Source: Gammaproteobacteria bacterium (GTDB taxonomy: Bacteria; Pseudomonadota; Gammaproteobacteria; Steroidobacterales; Steroidobacteraceae). Taken from it: a stretch of DNA of 64,000 bases. The notes below the pieces were generated by a model. It had not been told where the DNA came from and made no database searches. It worked only from the letters and a program-made list of their open reading frames with translations. The position numbers and the translations under genes are program-made. The DNA lies in assembly GCA_025359565.1 (NCBI GenBank), contig JANYFY010000029.1, forward strand, positions 113,256 through 177,255, given 5' to 3'. Each line of letters begins with the position of its first letter. Position 1 is the stretch's first letter. Of this stretch, positions 53,689 through 62,446 are shown piece after piece.

Positions 53689-54516
53689 ATGATGATGATG
53701 AAAAATTCTGTCAATTACCGAATGTACGCTGCTGCATTGGTGCTGATGTCATTTGCCATGGGAGCGGCCTACGCGGATGCACGTGAAGAGGGACGCCTGC
53801 TAACCGCCACCCAGGTCTTGGAGGAAATTCAAGGAATGCCGGACCAACGCCTGCCCGACACCTTGTTGGAACGTGCCTATGGTATTGCGGTGATTCCAGA
53901 CGTCACCAAACTTGCGTTTATGTTTGGAGGACGCCACGGACGCGGCATATTGGTGGTTCGCGATAAATTGACGGCACCTTGGAGCAATCCAGCCTTTGTC
54001 AGTATTAATGGCGGGAGTTGGGGACTACAGGCGGGTGCGCAGTCATCGGATATTATTTTAGTATTTACTACTAAGGCTGGAATTGAGGGCATCGCGGGCG
54101 GCAAGCTCACCCTAGGTGCAGATGCCTCGGTCGCGACCGGTCCTGTAGGACGCCAAGGCTCAGCCGGGACGGACATCAATTTAAATTCTGAAATCTATTC
54201 ATACGCTCGAACTCGCGGACTGTTCATCGGTTTAGCGTTAGATGGTAGCGCGCTTACGATGGATCGTAAGGCTAATGCGTCTTTCTATGGAAAAAGCGAC
54301 GTCACGGGCAGTGAGATTTTTTCAGGAGCGGCGCCCTCTGCGCCCATGGCGGCACAGCGATTTGTCGAGCGACTCGCGCAGGCCACCCACACGACGGTAC
54401 GTAATTCGCCGGCACCGCAAGCGGATATCCCCGCAAGCCAAGCTCCGGCGAGTAGCCAGGAAGCGCCACGAACCTATCCGCTTGAAGAGCACACCGGACA
54501 AGAACTCCCGAAGTAA
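53689..54516 (+). CDS. SYLF-domain (YSC84/DUF500) secreted protein
   Basis: ATG at 53689 with AGGAG upstream; signal peptide (MYAAALVLMSFAMGAAYA). SYLF-type sequence with DVTKLAFMFGGRHGRGILVV, VSINGGSWGLQAGAQSSDIILVF and LNSEIYSYARTRGLFIGLALDGS. The domain binds lipids in eukaryotic homologues; bacterial role unknown. A Pro/Ala-rich tail (about 240-265) ends the protein. Confidence 0.85.
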   Translation: MMMMKNSVNYRMYAAALVLMSFAMGAAYADAREEGRLLTATQVLEEIQGMPDQRLPDTLLERAYGIAVIPDVTKLAFMFGGRHGRGILVVRDKLTAPWSNPAFVSINGGSWGLQAGAQSSDIILVFTTKAGIEGIAGGKLTLGADASVATGPVGRQGSAGTDINLNSEIYSYARTRGLFIGLALDGSALTMDRKANASFYGKSDVTGSEIFSGAAPSAPMAAQRFVERLAQATHTTVRNSPAPQADIPASQAPASSQEAPRTYPLEEHTGQELPK

Positions 54517-54525
54517 ACGTAAGCC

Positions 54526-55284
54526 ATGACAGCGGGGTCTGCCTGGCTACTCGCGGCAGCGGCGTTTGTTGCGGGAATTCAAAACGCTGTCGCGGGCGGG
54601 GGATCGTTTCTAACGTTCCCCGCCCTGTTGTTTACCGGACTTGATCCCCGGGCTGCCAACATCACCTCAACGGTGGCCCTATTCCCTGGGCAAATCGCCA
54701 CGGCTTTAAGTAGTAAGCGAAACCTCGTCAGCCTTCCGCAGCTCGGGCTGCCCGCATTGTTCGGCGTCAGTTTAGCGGGAGGTGCGCTAGGAGCCTTACT
54801 GCTTCTGTCTACGTCGGTTACAGTTTTTAGCGCTCTCGTTCCTTGGTTGGTCCTTTTCGCCACCGTGGTGTTCATAGGGGGTAATTTTTTTCGCCAAAAA
54901 ACTGCGTCGCCTAAGCCCTTAAGCGTTATCGCGACCGCCGCGACCCAGTTCGCAATATCTGTATACGGCGGCTATTTTGGGGGTGGCATCGGCATTCTCA
55001 TGCTCGCGGCGTTAACCATGGCGGGCGCCAACTTACGCGGCGCAGGAGCGCTTAAGAACGCGCTCGGCGCAATCATGAACCTCTCAGCGGTACTGATATT
55101 TATTTTCTCGCGCGATATTGCTTGGAACCAGGTAGGCATCGCCGCAGGTGCGGCGCTCGTCGGCGGACAAATCGGTGCCCAAGTACTCAATCAAGTTAAT
55201 GAGAGGCTGCTTAAGATAGGCGTCGCCGTCATAGGCAGCGCTTTAACAATTGGGCTATTCTTGCGGTATAACAATGCGAATTAA
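54526..55284 (+). CDS. TauE/SafE-family membrane permease
   Basis: About eight membrane helices in 252 residues. The two TSUP repeats begin with AGIQNAVAGGGSFLTFPALLFTGL and VYGGYFGGGIGILMLAALTM. Such proteins export sulfite, sulfonates or similar anions; substrate unknown. Its end overlaps the next gene by 11 bp. Confidence 0.85.
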   Translation: MTAGSAWLLAAAAFVAGIQNAVAGGGSFLTFPALLFTGLDPRAANITSTVALFPGQIATALSSKRNLVSLPQLGLPALFGVSLAGGALGALLLLSTSVTVFSALVPWLVLFATVVFIGGNFFRQKTASPKPLSVIATAATQFAISVYGGYFGGGIGILMLAALTMAGANLRGAGALKNALGAIMNLSAVLIFIFSRDIAWNQVGIAAGAALVGGQIGAQVLNQVNERLLKIGVAVIGSALTIGLFLRYNNAN

Positions 55285-58141
55285 TGAACTGTTTAACCAA
55301 GCGTTTCAATTAACACGCGCGAGTTCCTTAACATTCGCGCGCACTTTGGCGTGGGCGAGCATCTTCTCGCTGGCGGGCGCGGCTATCGGCAGTTTCGAGT
55401 CAGCTCAGGCGGCAGTGCCGCAGATTCTTCCCACCGGCCAACTTCTTACTCCCACGGCGGCGCCAGGCTCACGCTTCACTCCCTTGAATCCAGGTTTGCT
55501 AGACGCACCGAATTTTGAGGTTGGACAGACCATCAGCGAAGCGATTAGTCCAGACCGAAAAACTTTGCTGGTATTGACCAGCGGCTACAACTTGCAAACG
55601 GATGCAAGCGGCAAATCCATACCCGCAGACTCCAACGAGTATGTTTTTGTCTTCGCCTTAAAACCTGGAGGGTTGATAAAAAAACAAGTGCTAAAAATTC
55701 CAAAAACTTATATAGGGATCGCATTTGCACCGTCAGGCCAGCGTTTCGTAGTTTCCGGCGGTGGCGATGACTCGGTGCATGTATTCGAGCTTGATAAGAC
55801 CCTATGGAAAGAGACTACACACTCGCCGATAAGGCTGGCTCATAGCATTGGAATCGGATTTGATCAACACCCCATGGTTCAAGGCGTCGCCATTACGCGG
55901 GATAGCGCGCACGCGGTCGCGGTCAATAGATACAATGCGTCGCTCACCATAATTGACTTGAATCTCGGAACAATCCTCAAAGAAATTGACCTGCGTCCCG
56001 GGAAATTGGACGCCCACCAAAGCGGTACGCCCGGCGGTGAATATCCTAATTCTGTTGCCATCGTGGGCAACCAAACCGCCTATGTTTCTAGTGAGCGTGA
56101 TCGGGAAATTGTGGTGGTTGATTTGATTGCAGCAACAGTTACTGCCCGAATCTCCGTGGCGGGTAACCCAAATAAGATGATCCTCAACAACGACCAGAGC
56201 CTACTGTATGTGGCCGTGGATAACGCGGACCTGGTGACTGTTATCAACACTCAGCATGGCACCGTCATTGACAATATTCACAGCGTTGCACCTGAAGGCC
56301 TATTGCAACTGGCAAAACAATATCGGGGCGCATCGCCCAACGGTCTGGCGTTGTCCCCGGATCAGAAAACACTTTTTGTCACCAATCGCGGCACGAATTC
56401 CGTTGCGGTAATTCGTAAGTCTCATGTGATCGGGTTAATACCCACCGGTTGGTATCCTTCTGACGTGGTGGTCGATCACAATAATCAACTGTACGTCGTT
56501 AACACTCAAAGCGTACCAGGGCCGAATGCCGGCAATTGTCTCGGTTACCAAACCGTACCTTGTCCGGTGAAGAGATCGCCGATTCGATTTGCACCCAATC
56601 AATACATTCTCAATCTCGCGAAGGGCGGGCTTCTCAGCCTTAAAATACCGACCAAAAAAAATCTGGACCGATTGACGCTTCGGGTAGCCGCTAACAATCA
56701 TTTCGTGGGTGCCAACCATGACTTAAAGGTAATGTCCGCCTTACGCGAGAAGATCAAACACGTGATCTATATCGTTAAAGAAAACCGCACCTATGACCAA
56801 GTATTGGGGGATATTGGTTACGGCAATAGCGATGCTCGCTTGGCTGAATTTCCCCGCAGCACAACACCCAACCTCCATAAGTTAGCCACACAGTTTGTGT
56901 TGTTGGACAACTTCTACGACTCCGGGAACGTCAGTGGTAATGGCTGGCCGTGGAGCGTATCCGCGCGCGAATCAGATGCCGGCGCAAAAATGTTGCCCGT
57001 TAATTACGCGGAGCGCGGTGGCTCTTATGATTGGGAAGGAACGAACAGCGAGATCAACGTCGGACTACTCGGCAACCAACGCCTAGCCGCAAATCCTATG
57101 ATCGCCGATCACGACACCGGAAAGCTTGACCCCGATTTGCTGCCCGGGACTGGCGATATAGCGGCACCCGACGGCCCCAATGGCGAGGCCCAGGAAGGAT
57201 ATCTTTGGAGCGCCGCGCTACGAGCCGGCCGCACAGTTCGTAATTACGGATTTATGATTGATTTAGCGCGATACAGCACGCGATTGACTAAAACAAATCA
57301 AGCCTCGTCTTACCTGCCTTTGGAGATCAATCCTTTTGCCAAGAAATTGACCGTCGCCTACGCGTCTAGTCCGCAACTAACCGAGCGCACCGATCCTTAT
57401 TTCCGCGGCTTCGACCCGGCGTTCCCCGATACTTATCGCGAACTGGAGTGGGAGCGTGAATTTAATGATTTTGTAAAAGATGGGAACTTACCTAATCTAT
57501 CCTTGGTGCGCTTCATGGCTGACCACACAGGCTCGTACGACTTTGCAATTTCCGGGGTTAATACACCTGAACGCCAAGTAGCCGATAATGATTATGCGGT
57601 GGGCAAGCTAGTGGAGGCTATTGCGCATAGCCCTTATGCGAAGGATACGTTAATTTTTATTGTTGAAGACGATGCGCAGGATGGTCCCGATCATGTGGAT
57701 GCACATCGCAGCACCGCGTTTGTCATTGGTCCTTACGTCAAAAAACACGCGCTGGTCACACGTCATTACACCACTATCAATATGCTACGCACTATTACCG
57801 ACGTGCTGGGACTTGATCACTTAAGTTTATTCGATGCCACCGGACAGCCAATGAGTCGTGTGTTTGACCTGCGGGAGCCCGATTGGACTTACGACGCCGA
57901 AATTTCAGGACTTTTGAAAACCGCCGACGTCAGCCTACCGATTCCAGCAGGCATCAAAATAATTGGTGGCATACAAGAACCCACCCATGATGCCAAGTAT
58001 TGGGCTAGTCAGACCCAGACTATGGATTTTAACGTCGAGGACCAGGTCAACGCGCTCGACTACAACCGAATTCTCTGGAAAGGCCTGATGGGTAAGCGTG
58101 CCTATCCGAGCGTGCGGGCGGACAGCGAAGAGCGGGATTAA
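55274..58141 (+). CDS. Beta-propeller/phosphoesterase (alkaline-phosphatase superfamily) fusion
   Basis: About 955 residues, long N-terminal signal. YVTN-type propeller in the first half (GVAITRDSAHAVAVNRYNASLTIIDLN, YVAVDNADLVTVINTQHG, GLALSPDQKTLFVTNRGTNSVAVI), then a phosphoesterase domain starting HVIYIVKENRTYDQVLGDIGYGNSD, with TPNLHKLA, FYDSGNVSGNGWPWS and FIVEDDAQDGPDHVDAHRS (metal-ligand Asp/His). Secreted and likely phospholipase C- or phosphatase-like. ATG at 55274 precedes a signal better than the longer frame. Confidence 0.88.
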   Translation: MRINELFNQAFQLTRASSLTFARTLAWASIFSLAGAAIGSFESAQAAVPQILPTGQLLTPTAAPGSRFTPLNPGLLDAPNFEVGQTISEAISPDRKTLLVLTSGYNLQTDASGKSIPADSNEYVFVFALKPGGLIKKQVLKIPKTYIGIAFAPSGQRFVVSGGGDDSVHVFELDKTLWKETTHSPIRLAHSIGIGFDQHPMVQGVAITRDSAHAVAVNRYNASLTIIDLNLGTILKEIDLRPGKLDAHQSGTPGGEYPNSVAIVGNQTAYVSSERDREIVVVDLIAATVTARISVAGNPNKMILNNDQSLLYVAVDNADLVTVINTQHGTVIDNIHSVAPEGLLQLAKQYRGASPNGLALSPDQKTLFVTNRGTNSVAVIRKSHVIGLIPTGWYPSDVVVDHNNQLYVVNTQSVPGPNAGNCLGYQTVPCPVKRSPIRFAPNQYILNLAKGGLLSLKIPTKKNLDRLTLRVAANNHFVGANHDLKVMSALREKIKHVIYIVKENRTYDQVLGDIGYGNSDARLAEFPRSTTPNLHKLATQFVLLDNFYDSGNVSGNGWPWSVSARESDAGAKMLPVNYAERGGSYDWEGTNSEINVGLLGNQRLAANPMIADHDTGKLDPDLLPGTGDIAAPDGPNGEAQEGYLWSAALRAGRTVRNYGFMIDLARYSTRLTKTNQASSYLPLEINPFAKKLTVAYASSPQLTERTDPYFRGFDPAFPDTYRELEWEREFNDFVKDGNLPNLSLVRFMADHTGSYDFAISGVNTPERQVADNDYAVGKLVEAIAHSPYAKDTLIFIVEDDAQDGPDHVDAHRSTAFVIGPYVKKHALVTRHYTTINMLRTITDVLGLDHLSLFDATGQPMSRVFDLREPDWTYDAEISGLLKTADVSLPIPAGIKIIGGIQEPTHDAKYWASQTQTMDFNVEDQVNALDYNRILWKGLMGKRAYPSVRADSEERD

Positions 58142-58142
58142 A

Positions 58143-58347
58143 GCGATACGCCGCCTGTTAGCAATGTTGGCTGCGTTGGCCAATCCACATCGCTTAAGAG
58201 TTATCGCGGCCCTCTCATCCGGCGGGCGCAACTACGTTAGCCAACTGGCGCGGGAGCTTGGCATTAGTTTGTAGTTTCGATTTTGAACTTACCCCAGCGG
58301 CTATCGCCAGAGCCGCAAAAACCCTTGACTCCAAGTCTGAACCCTAG
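58143..58347 (+). pseudogene. ArsR-type winged-helix regulator, internally deleted
   Basis: The first part encodes an ArsR N-terminus (LAALANPHRLRVIAALSSGGRNYVSQLARELGIS) in one frame and then hits TAG. About 1 bp out of frame, 58276-58347 encodes FDFELTPAAIARAAKTLDSKSEP and a TAG, which is a typical C-terminal end of the same family. The wing and second half of the recognition region are missing, so a frame-changing deletion has killed the gene. It sits directly before a small membrane-protein gene, its usual partner. Confidence 0.75.
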
Positions 58348-58569
58348 AGGTAGTTATGTCCGAGAATGCTTTTTATGCGGCCTTCTTTTTTCCTGCTGCG
58401 GCAGTGGTGCTTGTCTTCTTCATGAAATACGTATCGGACGTTCTACAAGCCAGAGTGCGCCTGGGCCAGGACGCAGCTTACCGCGAACTTAGCTCTAAAG
58501 CCGTCACCGCTCAAACGGAGGTGGCGAGTGCGTTGGGGCAAATTCAAGCTCGACTTGCGGCGGTTGGCC

Positions 58570-60720
58570 GTGTTGCCTCACGTAATTTTCTTACCATTTG
58601 CCTCATGAAGATTCTTACCATCTCAGACCAGCGCGGTCTGACGCCGCAGGCGGCAGAAGGATGGATACGATGAATGCAGGTCATGCGATCACCCGGGTCC
58701 AGAGCCAACGTTTGTAGTAAAGCCTTGCATCTCGCATATCAGCCGTTGCACCGCTTCGCGCCGCCAGATTTTCAGTCGGCGCTGCAGCGTACGCAGGTGC
58801 CGGGCGTTGTATCGATCAGGATACCTCCCTTGGAAGTCGATCAAGAGTTCCAGGGCAGTTTGATCGGGATCGGCGTCCAGACGCTGAAGCATCTCTGCCC
58901 AGTGCGCGTGGAACGGGTCGGGTCGCCGCCGGGAGCGCGATTGTGTGTTCCGGTGAGTGCGCTTGCCGATCATTACGCCCCGCGCTCGGGCATCGTCGCG
59001 CCAGAGTCGGACCCGATGGATGAAGGCGTTGAGTTGGCCGCAGTGGAAGCGACCCGGGTACTGGGCGCGCAGTTCATCGAACAGCTCGGATGCATTAATG
59101 TTCGGCCGTGACTCGAGCCGGCGGCACACCAACGGCCAGATCAGAGTGAACGCGTGACGACGCTGGATGTGACGTCTCGCAAGCTCCTTGCGCTGCAGCT
59201 CGCATTGCTGTTCAACTTCTGGATCCAACTTGGGCACGGCTGGCGGATCCGGGATGATCACCGGCTGCGCTGCAATGGATACAACTTTCGCCTGGGACGG
59301 CGGGGCGACCTGTCGTGGAGCGGCGGCGGTTCGTTGAACAAGAGTTTGGATTCGCCGCAGGTAGCGTGGTTTTGCCTCCAGCGAATGGGTCGGACGCACC
59401 TCGCCTGACCGCCATGCGCTTGAGAGGCTTGATAGGAACGCGGACAGATCGGGCCGATCGGCGCTCGACACTGAAGGCGTGCCGCCATCAGCAAGCATGA
59501 CCATGTGGCTTTGCATCGCCCGCACTTCCTCGAGTAACTGCAGTGGATCGAGTGCGCTACCCACCTCACGCAGCTTGATCTTGGTGGCGTCGGACACCGT
59601 TTCGGCCGACAGAAGCCGCTCGCATGGTGTCTCGGGCGGATGGTATCGCTTGGTTACCTGCGCTCCCTGCCGGTGTTTCTCCGCAAGTTTGAACGAGGGT
59701 TGAAAGAAGTTAACGAACAGCCGCGATGCCCCGTACAAACGCGAGAGCACCTGTGCCGCGGCTATCCCTTCGAACCGGCGATAACCCAAGAGTTTGCGCA
59801 CGATGGATCCGTTTTTCTGCTCGATCCAGGCTTGATCATTTTTCCGATACGGCCGCGAGCGGGTGAGCTCGATGCCATGGCGTAAGCAATACTGGATCAT
59901 CGTCTCGTTCACGAACTCGCTGCCGTTGTCGACGTCCAACGCCAGTAACGGGAACGGCAACCCTTGAGGCACACGCTCCAGCGCCTCCACGAGCAATGTG
60001 CTTTCGCGCACGACCAAGGGTGCGCATTCCGTCCAGCCACTCGCAATATCGGTGAGTACGAGGCTATGCACGTAGCTGCCCCGGTTCATGTCTCCGCAGT
60101 GCGCGACCAGATCCATCTCCATGCTCCCGGGAGGCGGCTCATTCCAGTCGGCAAAGGTTCGCACAGCGATGCGGCGACGGATTTCCGGCGTCACACGGCG
60201 GGGCTTCCTCGCGCGTGTCGCATTGCGCGGCGCGCGCAGCAGCCGGTCGATCGTTGCGGCGCTCATCGCGAGCACCTTGGTTCGGATCAAGTTATCAAGC
60301 TTCAAGTGGCCGTGCCGCTCGAGTGATGGCACAAGGATCCGCAGAAGTGGTTTCAGCCGCTTTCCGCAGACCCGATCTGAGGCTTCCCATAGCACGATCA
60401 ACGCCTGCTTCGCGGCATCGTCGTATATCGTGGGTCGCACTCGCCCGCGACGGGCCGGCGCGCTTGGCTCCGCGGCATTCAACAGATGGATCGCGTACTT
60501 CGGATGATAGCCACTGACCGCGACAAACTCGCTTAAAATCTGCTTCTTTGATCTGCTAGATGCAGCCTGGTATCGTCTCCGCAACGAACTCGCAAGTTGA
60601 ACTCTCGCCTCGCGCGTCAACGTCTTTTTCATAGTAGCCTCCCCCGGCAAGTGATGCCCAATGGTTACATTTCTTGTGAGGCAACGAAATCGATTAGTAA
60701 GACTTCAGATGAGGCAATGC
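58570..60720 (-). mobile_element. Complete IS element, 2151 bp, 4-bp GGCC target duplication
   Basis: GGCC at 58566-58569 and 60721-60724 flanks the element. The ends are related inverted repeats: left GTGTTGCCTCA, right (reverse complement) GCATTGCCTCA, 9 of 11 identical. A second pair of GCCTCA-containing repeats lies just inside each end (around 58598 and 60677). One transposase gene fills the interior. The healed site is an intact ORF, which fixes the boundaries. Family: DDE, IS481/ISNCY-like by transposase size and type; not assigned to a named IS. Confidence 0.9.
58689..60632 (-). CDS. DDE (rve-type) transposase of the IS element
   Basis: 647 residues from ATG at 60632, which has GGGGGAGG upstream. 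N-terminal helix-turn-helix region, then an integrase core with the DDE triad Asp174 (MEMDLVAH), Asp235 (LALDVDNGSEF) and Glu271 (QAWIEQKNGS); the last two are 35 residues apart, the classic D35E. The basic C-terminal part ends in RLKIWRREAVQRLIC. The frame is intact, so it is probably active. Confidence 0.93.
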   Translation of the reverse strand: MKKTLTREARVQLASSLRRRYQAASSRSKKQILSEFVAVSGYHPKYAIHLLNAAEPSAPARRGRVRPTIYDDAAKQALIVLWEASDRVCGKRLKPLLRILVPSLERHGHLKLDNLIRTKVLAMSAATIDRLLRAPRNATRARKPRRVTPEIRRRIAVRTFADWNEPPPGSMEMDLVAHCGDMNRGSYVHSLVLTDIASGWTECAPLVVRESTLLVEALERVPQGLPFPLLALDVDNGSEFVNETMIQYCLRHGIELTRSRPYRKNDQAWIEQKNGSIVRKLLGYRRFEGIAAAQVLSRLYGASRLFVNFFQPSFKLAEKHRQGAQVTKRYHPPETPCERLLSAETVSDATKIKLREVGSALDPLQLLEEVRAMQSHMVMLADGGTPSVSSADRPDLSAFLSSLSSAWRSGEVRPTHSLEAKPRYLRRIQTLVQRTAAAPRQVAPPSQAKVVSIAAQPVIIPDPPAVPKLDPEVEQQCELQRKELARRHIQRRHAFTLIWPLVCRRLESRPNINASELFDELRAQYPGRFHCGQLNAFIHRVRLWRDDARARGVMIGKRTHRNTQSRSRRRPDPFHAHWAEMLQRLDADPDQTALELLIDFQGRYPDRYNARHLRTLQRRLKIWRREAVQRLICEMQGFTTNVGSGPG

Positions 60721-60816
60721 GGCCAGGCGGTCGAAAAAATCCTCAAGGCCGTCGAATAAAGTATTCGCTGTATGCCTAATTGTGCGCGAGATAACTAATA
60801 GTACTGGGAGGCTGAG

Positions 60817-61194
60817 ATGAACGAAGTATCGCTTGTTCGACTATATGTCCTACGGACCATGTACTTCATCGTGGTGGTGGGACTAGGCCTTTATCTATGG
60901 CCCGAGGTAATCGCTGATCATCGACATTGGGAACTGATGCAGGGGATGGCCTCATGCATGATCGCCGCTTTTTCTTTACTTTGCGTCGTCGGACTGCGTT
61001 ATCCGCTGCAAATGCTGCCCGTGCTTCTATGGGAAATAGTATGGAAAACTCTTTGGTTATTCATAGTTCCATTGCCGCAGTGGTTGTCGGGCCATGTCGA
61101 GGACGCGCTCAAGCCTTCAATCTTCTCGGTTTCCCTGGTCGCACTCGTGTATGTCGCCATTCCTTGGCGCTATGTGTTTGCCCACTATGTTTAG
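60817..61194 (+). CDS. Hypothetical inner-membrane protein, 125 aa
   Basis: GGGAGG precedes the ATG. Four hydrophobic segments (MYFIVVVGLGLYLW, MIAAFSLLCVVGL, LLWEIVWKTLWLFIVPLP, SLVALVYVAIPW). Resembles an uncharacterised small membrane-protein family of environmental bacteria. Function unknown. It is downstream of the IS-interrupted gene. Confidence 0.65.
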   Translation: MNEVSLVRLYVLRTMYFIVVVGLGLYLWPEVIADHRHWELMQGMASCMIAAFSLLCVVGLRYPLQMLPVLLWEIVWKTLWLFIVPLPQWLSGHVEDALKPSIFSVSLVALVYVAIPWRYVFAHYV

Positions 61195-61291
61195 AAGCCC
61201 AGCGAGCGCTGGCGCACCTCAGGTAAGCAGTTCCAGTAAATGCCGAATATTCCCTCAATTTCAACTCTCCAACCGTAAAAGGACATTAGTT

Positions 61292-61585
61292 ATGAAGAAC
61301 ACGATTGCCATCCTCCTTATTGCGTCGAGCGTCGTCTGCGGCGTGCACGCCGCAGAACCTAGTCCAATAAAAGTAGAAAACCTGTCAGACAGCCAGCGAG
61401 TTGACTATTTGATCCGACAAAATCAATTGCTCGCCGAGGAGATTCAGCGCTTGCAGGTCGACTCCGCGAGACCCAAGAATAAGGAGGATGCCTTTGCCGC
61501 CTGCATGCAAGCCGCCAAAGGCCAGACCAGCCCGATGGCCGCGGAGTCGATCGGCGACCATTGCGATCAGCTGTTGAAGAAGTGA
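61292..61585 (+). CDS. Secreted small hypothetical protein, 97 aa
   Basis: AAAGGA precedes ATG 61292; signal peptide (MKNTIAILLIASSVVCGVHA). The mature part is a short coiled coil (DSQRVDYLIRQNQLLAEEIQRLQ) and a CMQAA...DHC pair of cysteines (likely disulfide). An upstream in-frame ATG at 61094 overlaps the previous gene. In the same frame as the next ORF, separated only by its TGA. Confidence 0.6.
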   Translation: MKNTIAILLIASSVVCGVHAAEPSPIKVENLSDSQRVDYLIRQNQLLAEEIQRLQVDSARPKNKEDAFAACMQAAKGQTSPMAAESIGDHCDQLLKK

Positions 61586-61597
61586 TCCGGTAACCGC

Positions 61598-62047
61598 ATG
61601 GGTGTGCCGAGGGCCGAGCCCGTGCTGGCAGTCGCCGAAAGCACGGTTGTGGTGGCCAGAGACGGCCTGCCGGACAATGTTCCGGGCCACTTTGACGGAT
61701 ATAAACCCGCTATACCTATCACGCCCAACACGGTCACGGGCAATATGATCATTCTCGATTTGGGCGGCGGGCAATTTGCCCACTACCTTCACCTGCAACC
61801 AGGAAGCCTGCTTGTAAAGGCCGGACAACAAGTACGACGCGGGCAGATTTTAGCGCGCATCGGCAATTCCGGAGACACACGCGAACCGCACCTTCACTTC
61901 CAAGTTTCAACGTCGTCGAATCCTTTGGCTGGAGAAGGTGTCCCCTATCTCATCGATCAATATCGGGTTAAATCTTCCAATGAGACAGGTAACATCCGCG
62001 CGCGTGAATTGCCCTTAGGTGGCATGTTGATCGACTTCCCAAAATAA
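61598..62047 (+). pseudogene. M23 metallopeptidase, 5'-truncated remnant
   Basis: Encodes the second half of an M23 (LytM) domain: PVLAVAESTVVVARDGLPDNVPG, GNMIILDLGGGQFAHYLHL, and the zinc motif HLHFQV. The N-terminal part with the first zinc ligands (H...D) is missing, and an in-frame TGA lies 4 codons upstream. So it probably lacks an active zinc site. No good RBS before the ATG. Confidence 0.65.
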
Positions 62048-62053
62048 TATCGT

Positions 62054-62365
62054 CTAAAGACCTAGCAAATAAACCGGGACCAACGCAACCAGCGCCACCA
62101 AGATTTGCAACACTAAGATCCACAAAGTTTGCCGCGGTACTCGCGGGAGCCAACGGATGACAAAGTAAATCAATACGGGAACCTGACCCGCCATGAGTAG
62201 CTGGTAGACGTGTGCAGTCGTTCCCTCATCGGCGCTATGCATGGATCCCGGCGAAAAAACGACCGTGCCCAACACCGCCAATGCCGCTGCGAGAGACATG
62301 ACCATAGGTACAAAAGCACTAGGCTTTTTGCTTAGCAAAAGAACCGAATTAGGATACTGGTGCAT
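62054..62365 (-). CDS. Hypothetical membrane protein, 103 aa
   Basis: Strong RBS AAAAGGAGG 5 nt before the ATG. Three hydrophobic segments (VMSLAAALAVLGTVVF, VYQLLMAGQVPVLIYFVI, LWILVLQILVALVALVPVYLLGL). Not recognised. Convergent with the M23 remnant and well separated from its right neighbour. Confidence 0.65.
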   Translation of the reverse strand: MHQYPNSVLLLSKKPSAFVPMVMSLAAALAVLGTVVFSPGSMHSADEGTTAHVYQLLMAGQVPVLIYFVIRWLPRVPRQTLWILVLQILVALVALVPVYLLGL

Positions 62366-62446
62366 AACGCCTCCTTTTCCAGAGAATTAAATTGCGTAAG
62401 TGGATCATCACGGTCGCTGCGCTTCAAGTCAAGCCGGACAAAATGC

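Larger units (their letters stand above)
58356..60759 (+). pseudogene. Small membrane protein gene split by the IS (82-codon ORF when healed)
   Basis: AGAGG precedes the ATG. The 5' part (58356-58569) encodes MSENAFYAAFFFPAAAVVLV, a membrane helix, then a coiled coil ending LAAVG. The 3' part after the IS (60721-60759) encodes QAVEKILKAVE and TAA in the same frame. Joining them at the duplicated GGCC gives one uninterrupted ORF of 82 residues with LAAVGQAVEKILKAVE, the usual C-terminus of this family that follows ArsR genes. So the gene was intact until the insertion. Confidence 0.85.

Noticed and set aside
58674..60517. Several rightward frames over the transposase
   Set aside because: Antisense shadows in GC-rich coding DNA; the transposase with its DDE triad explains the region.
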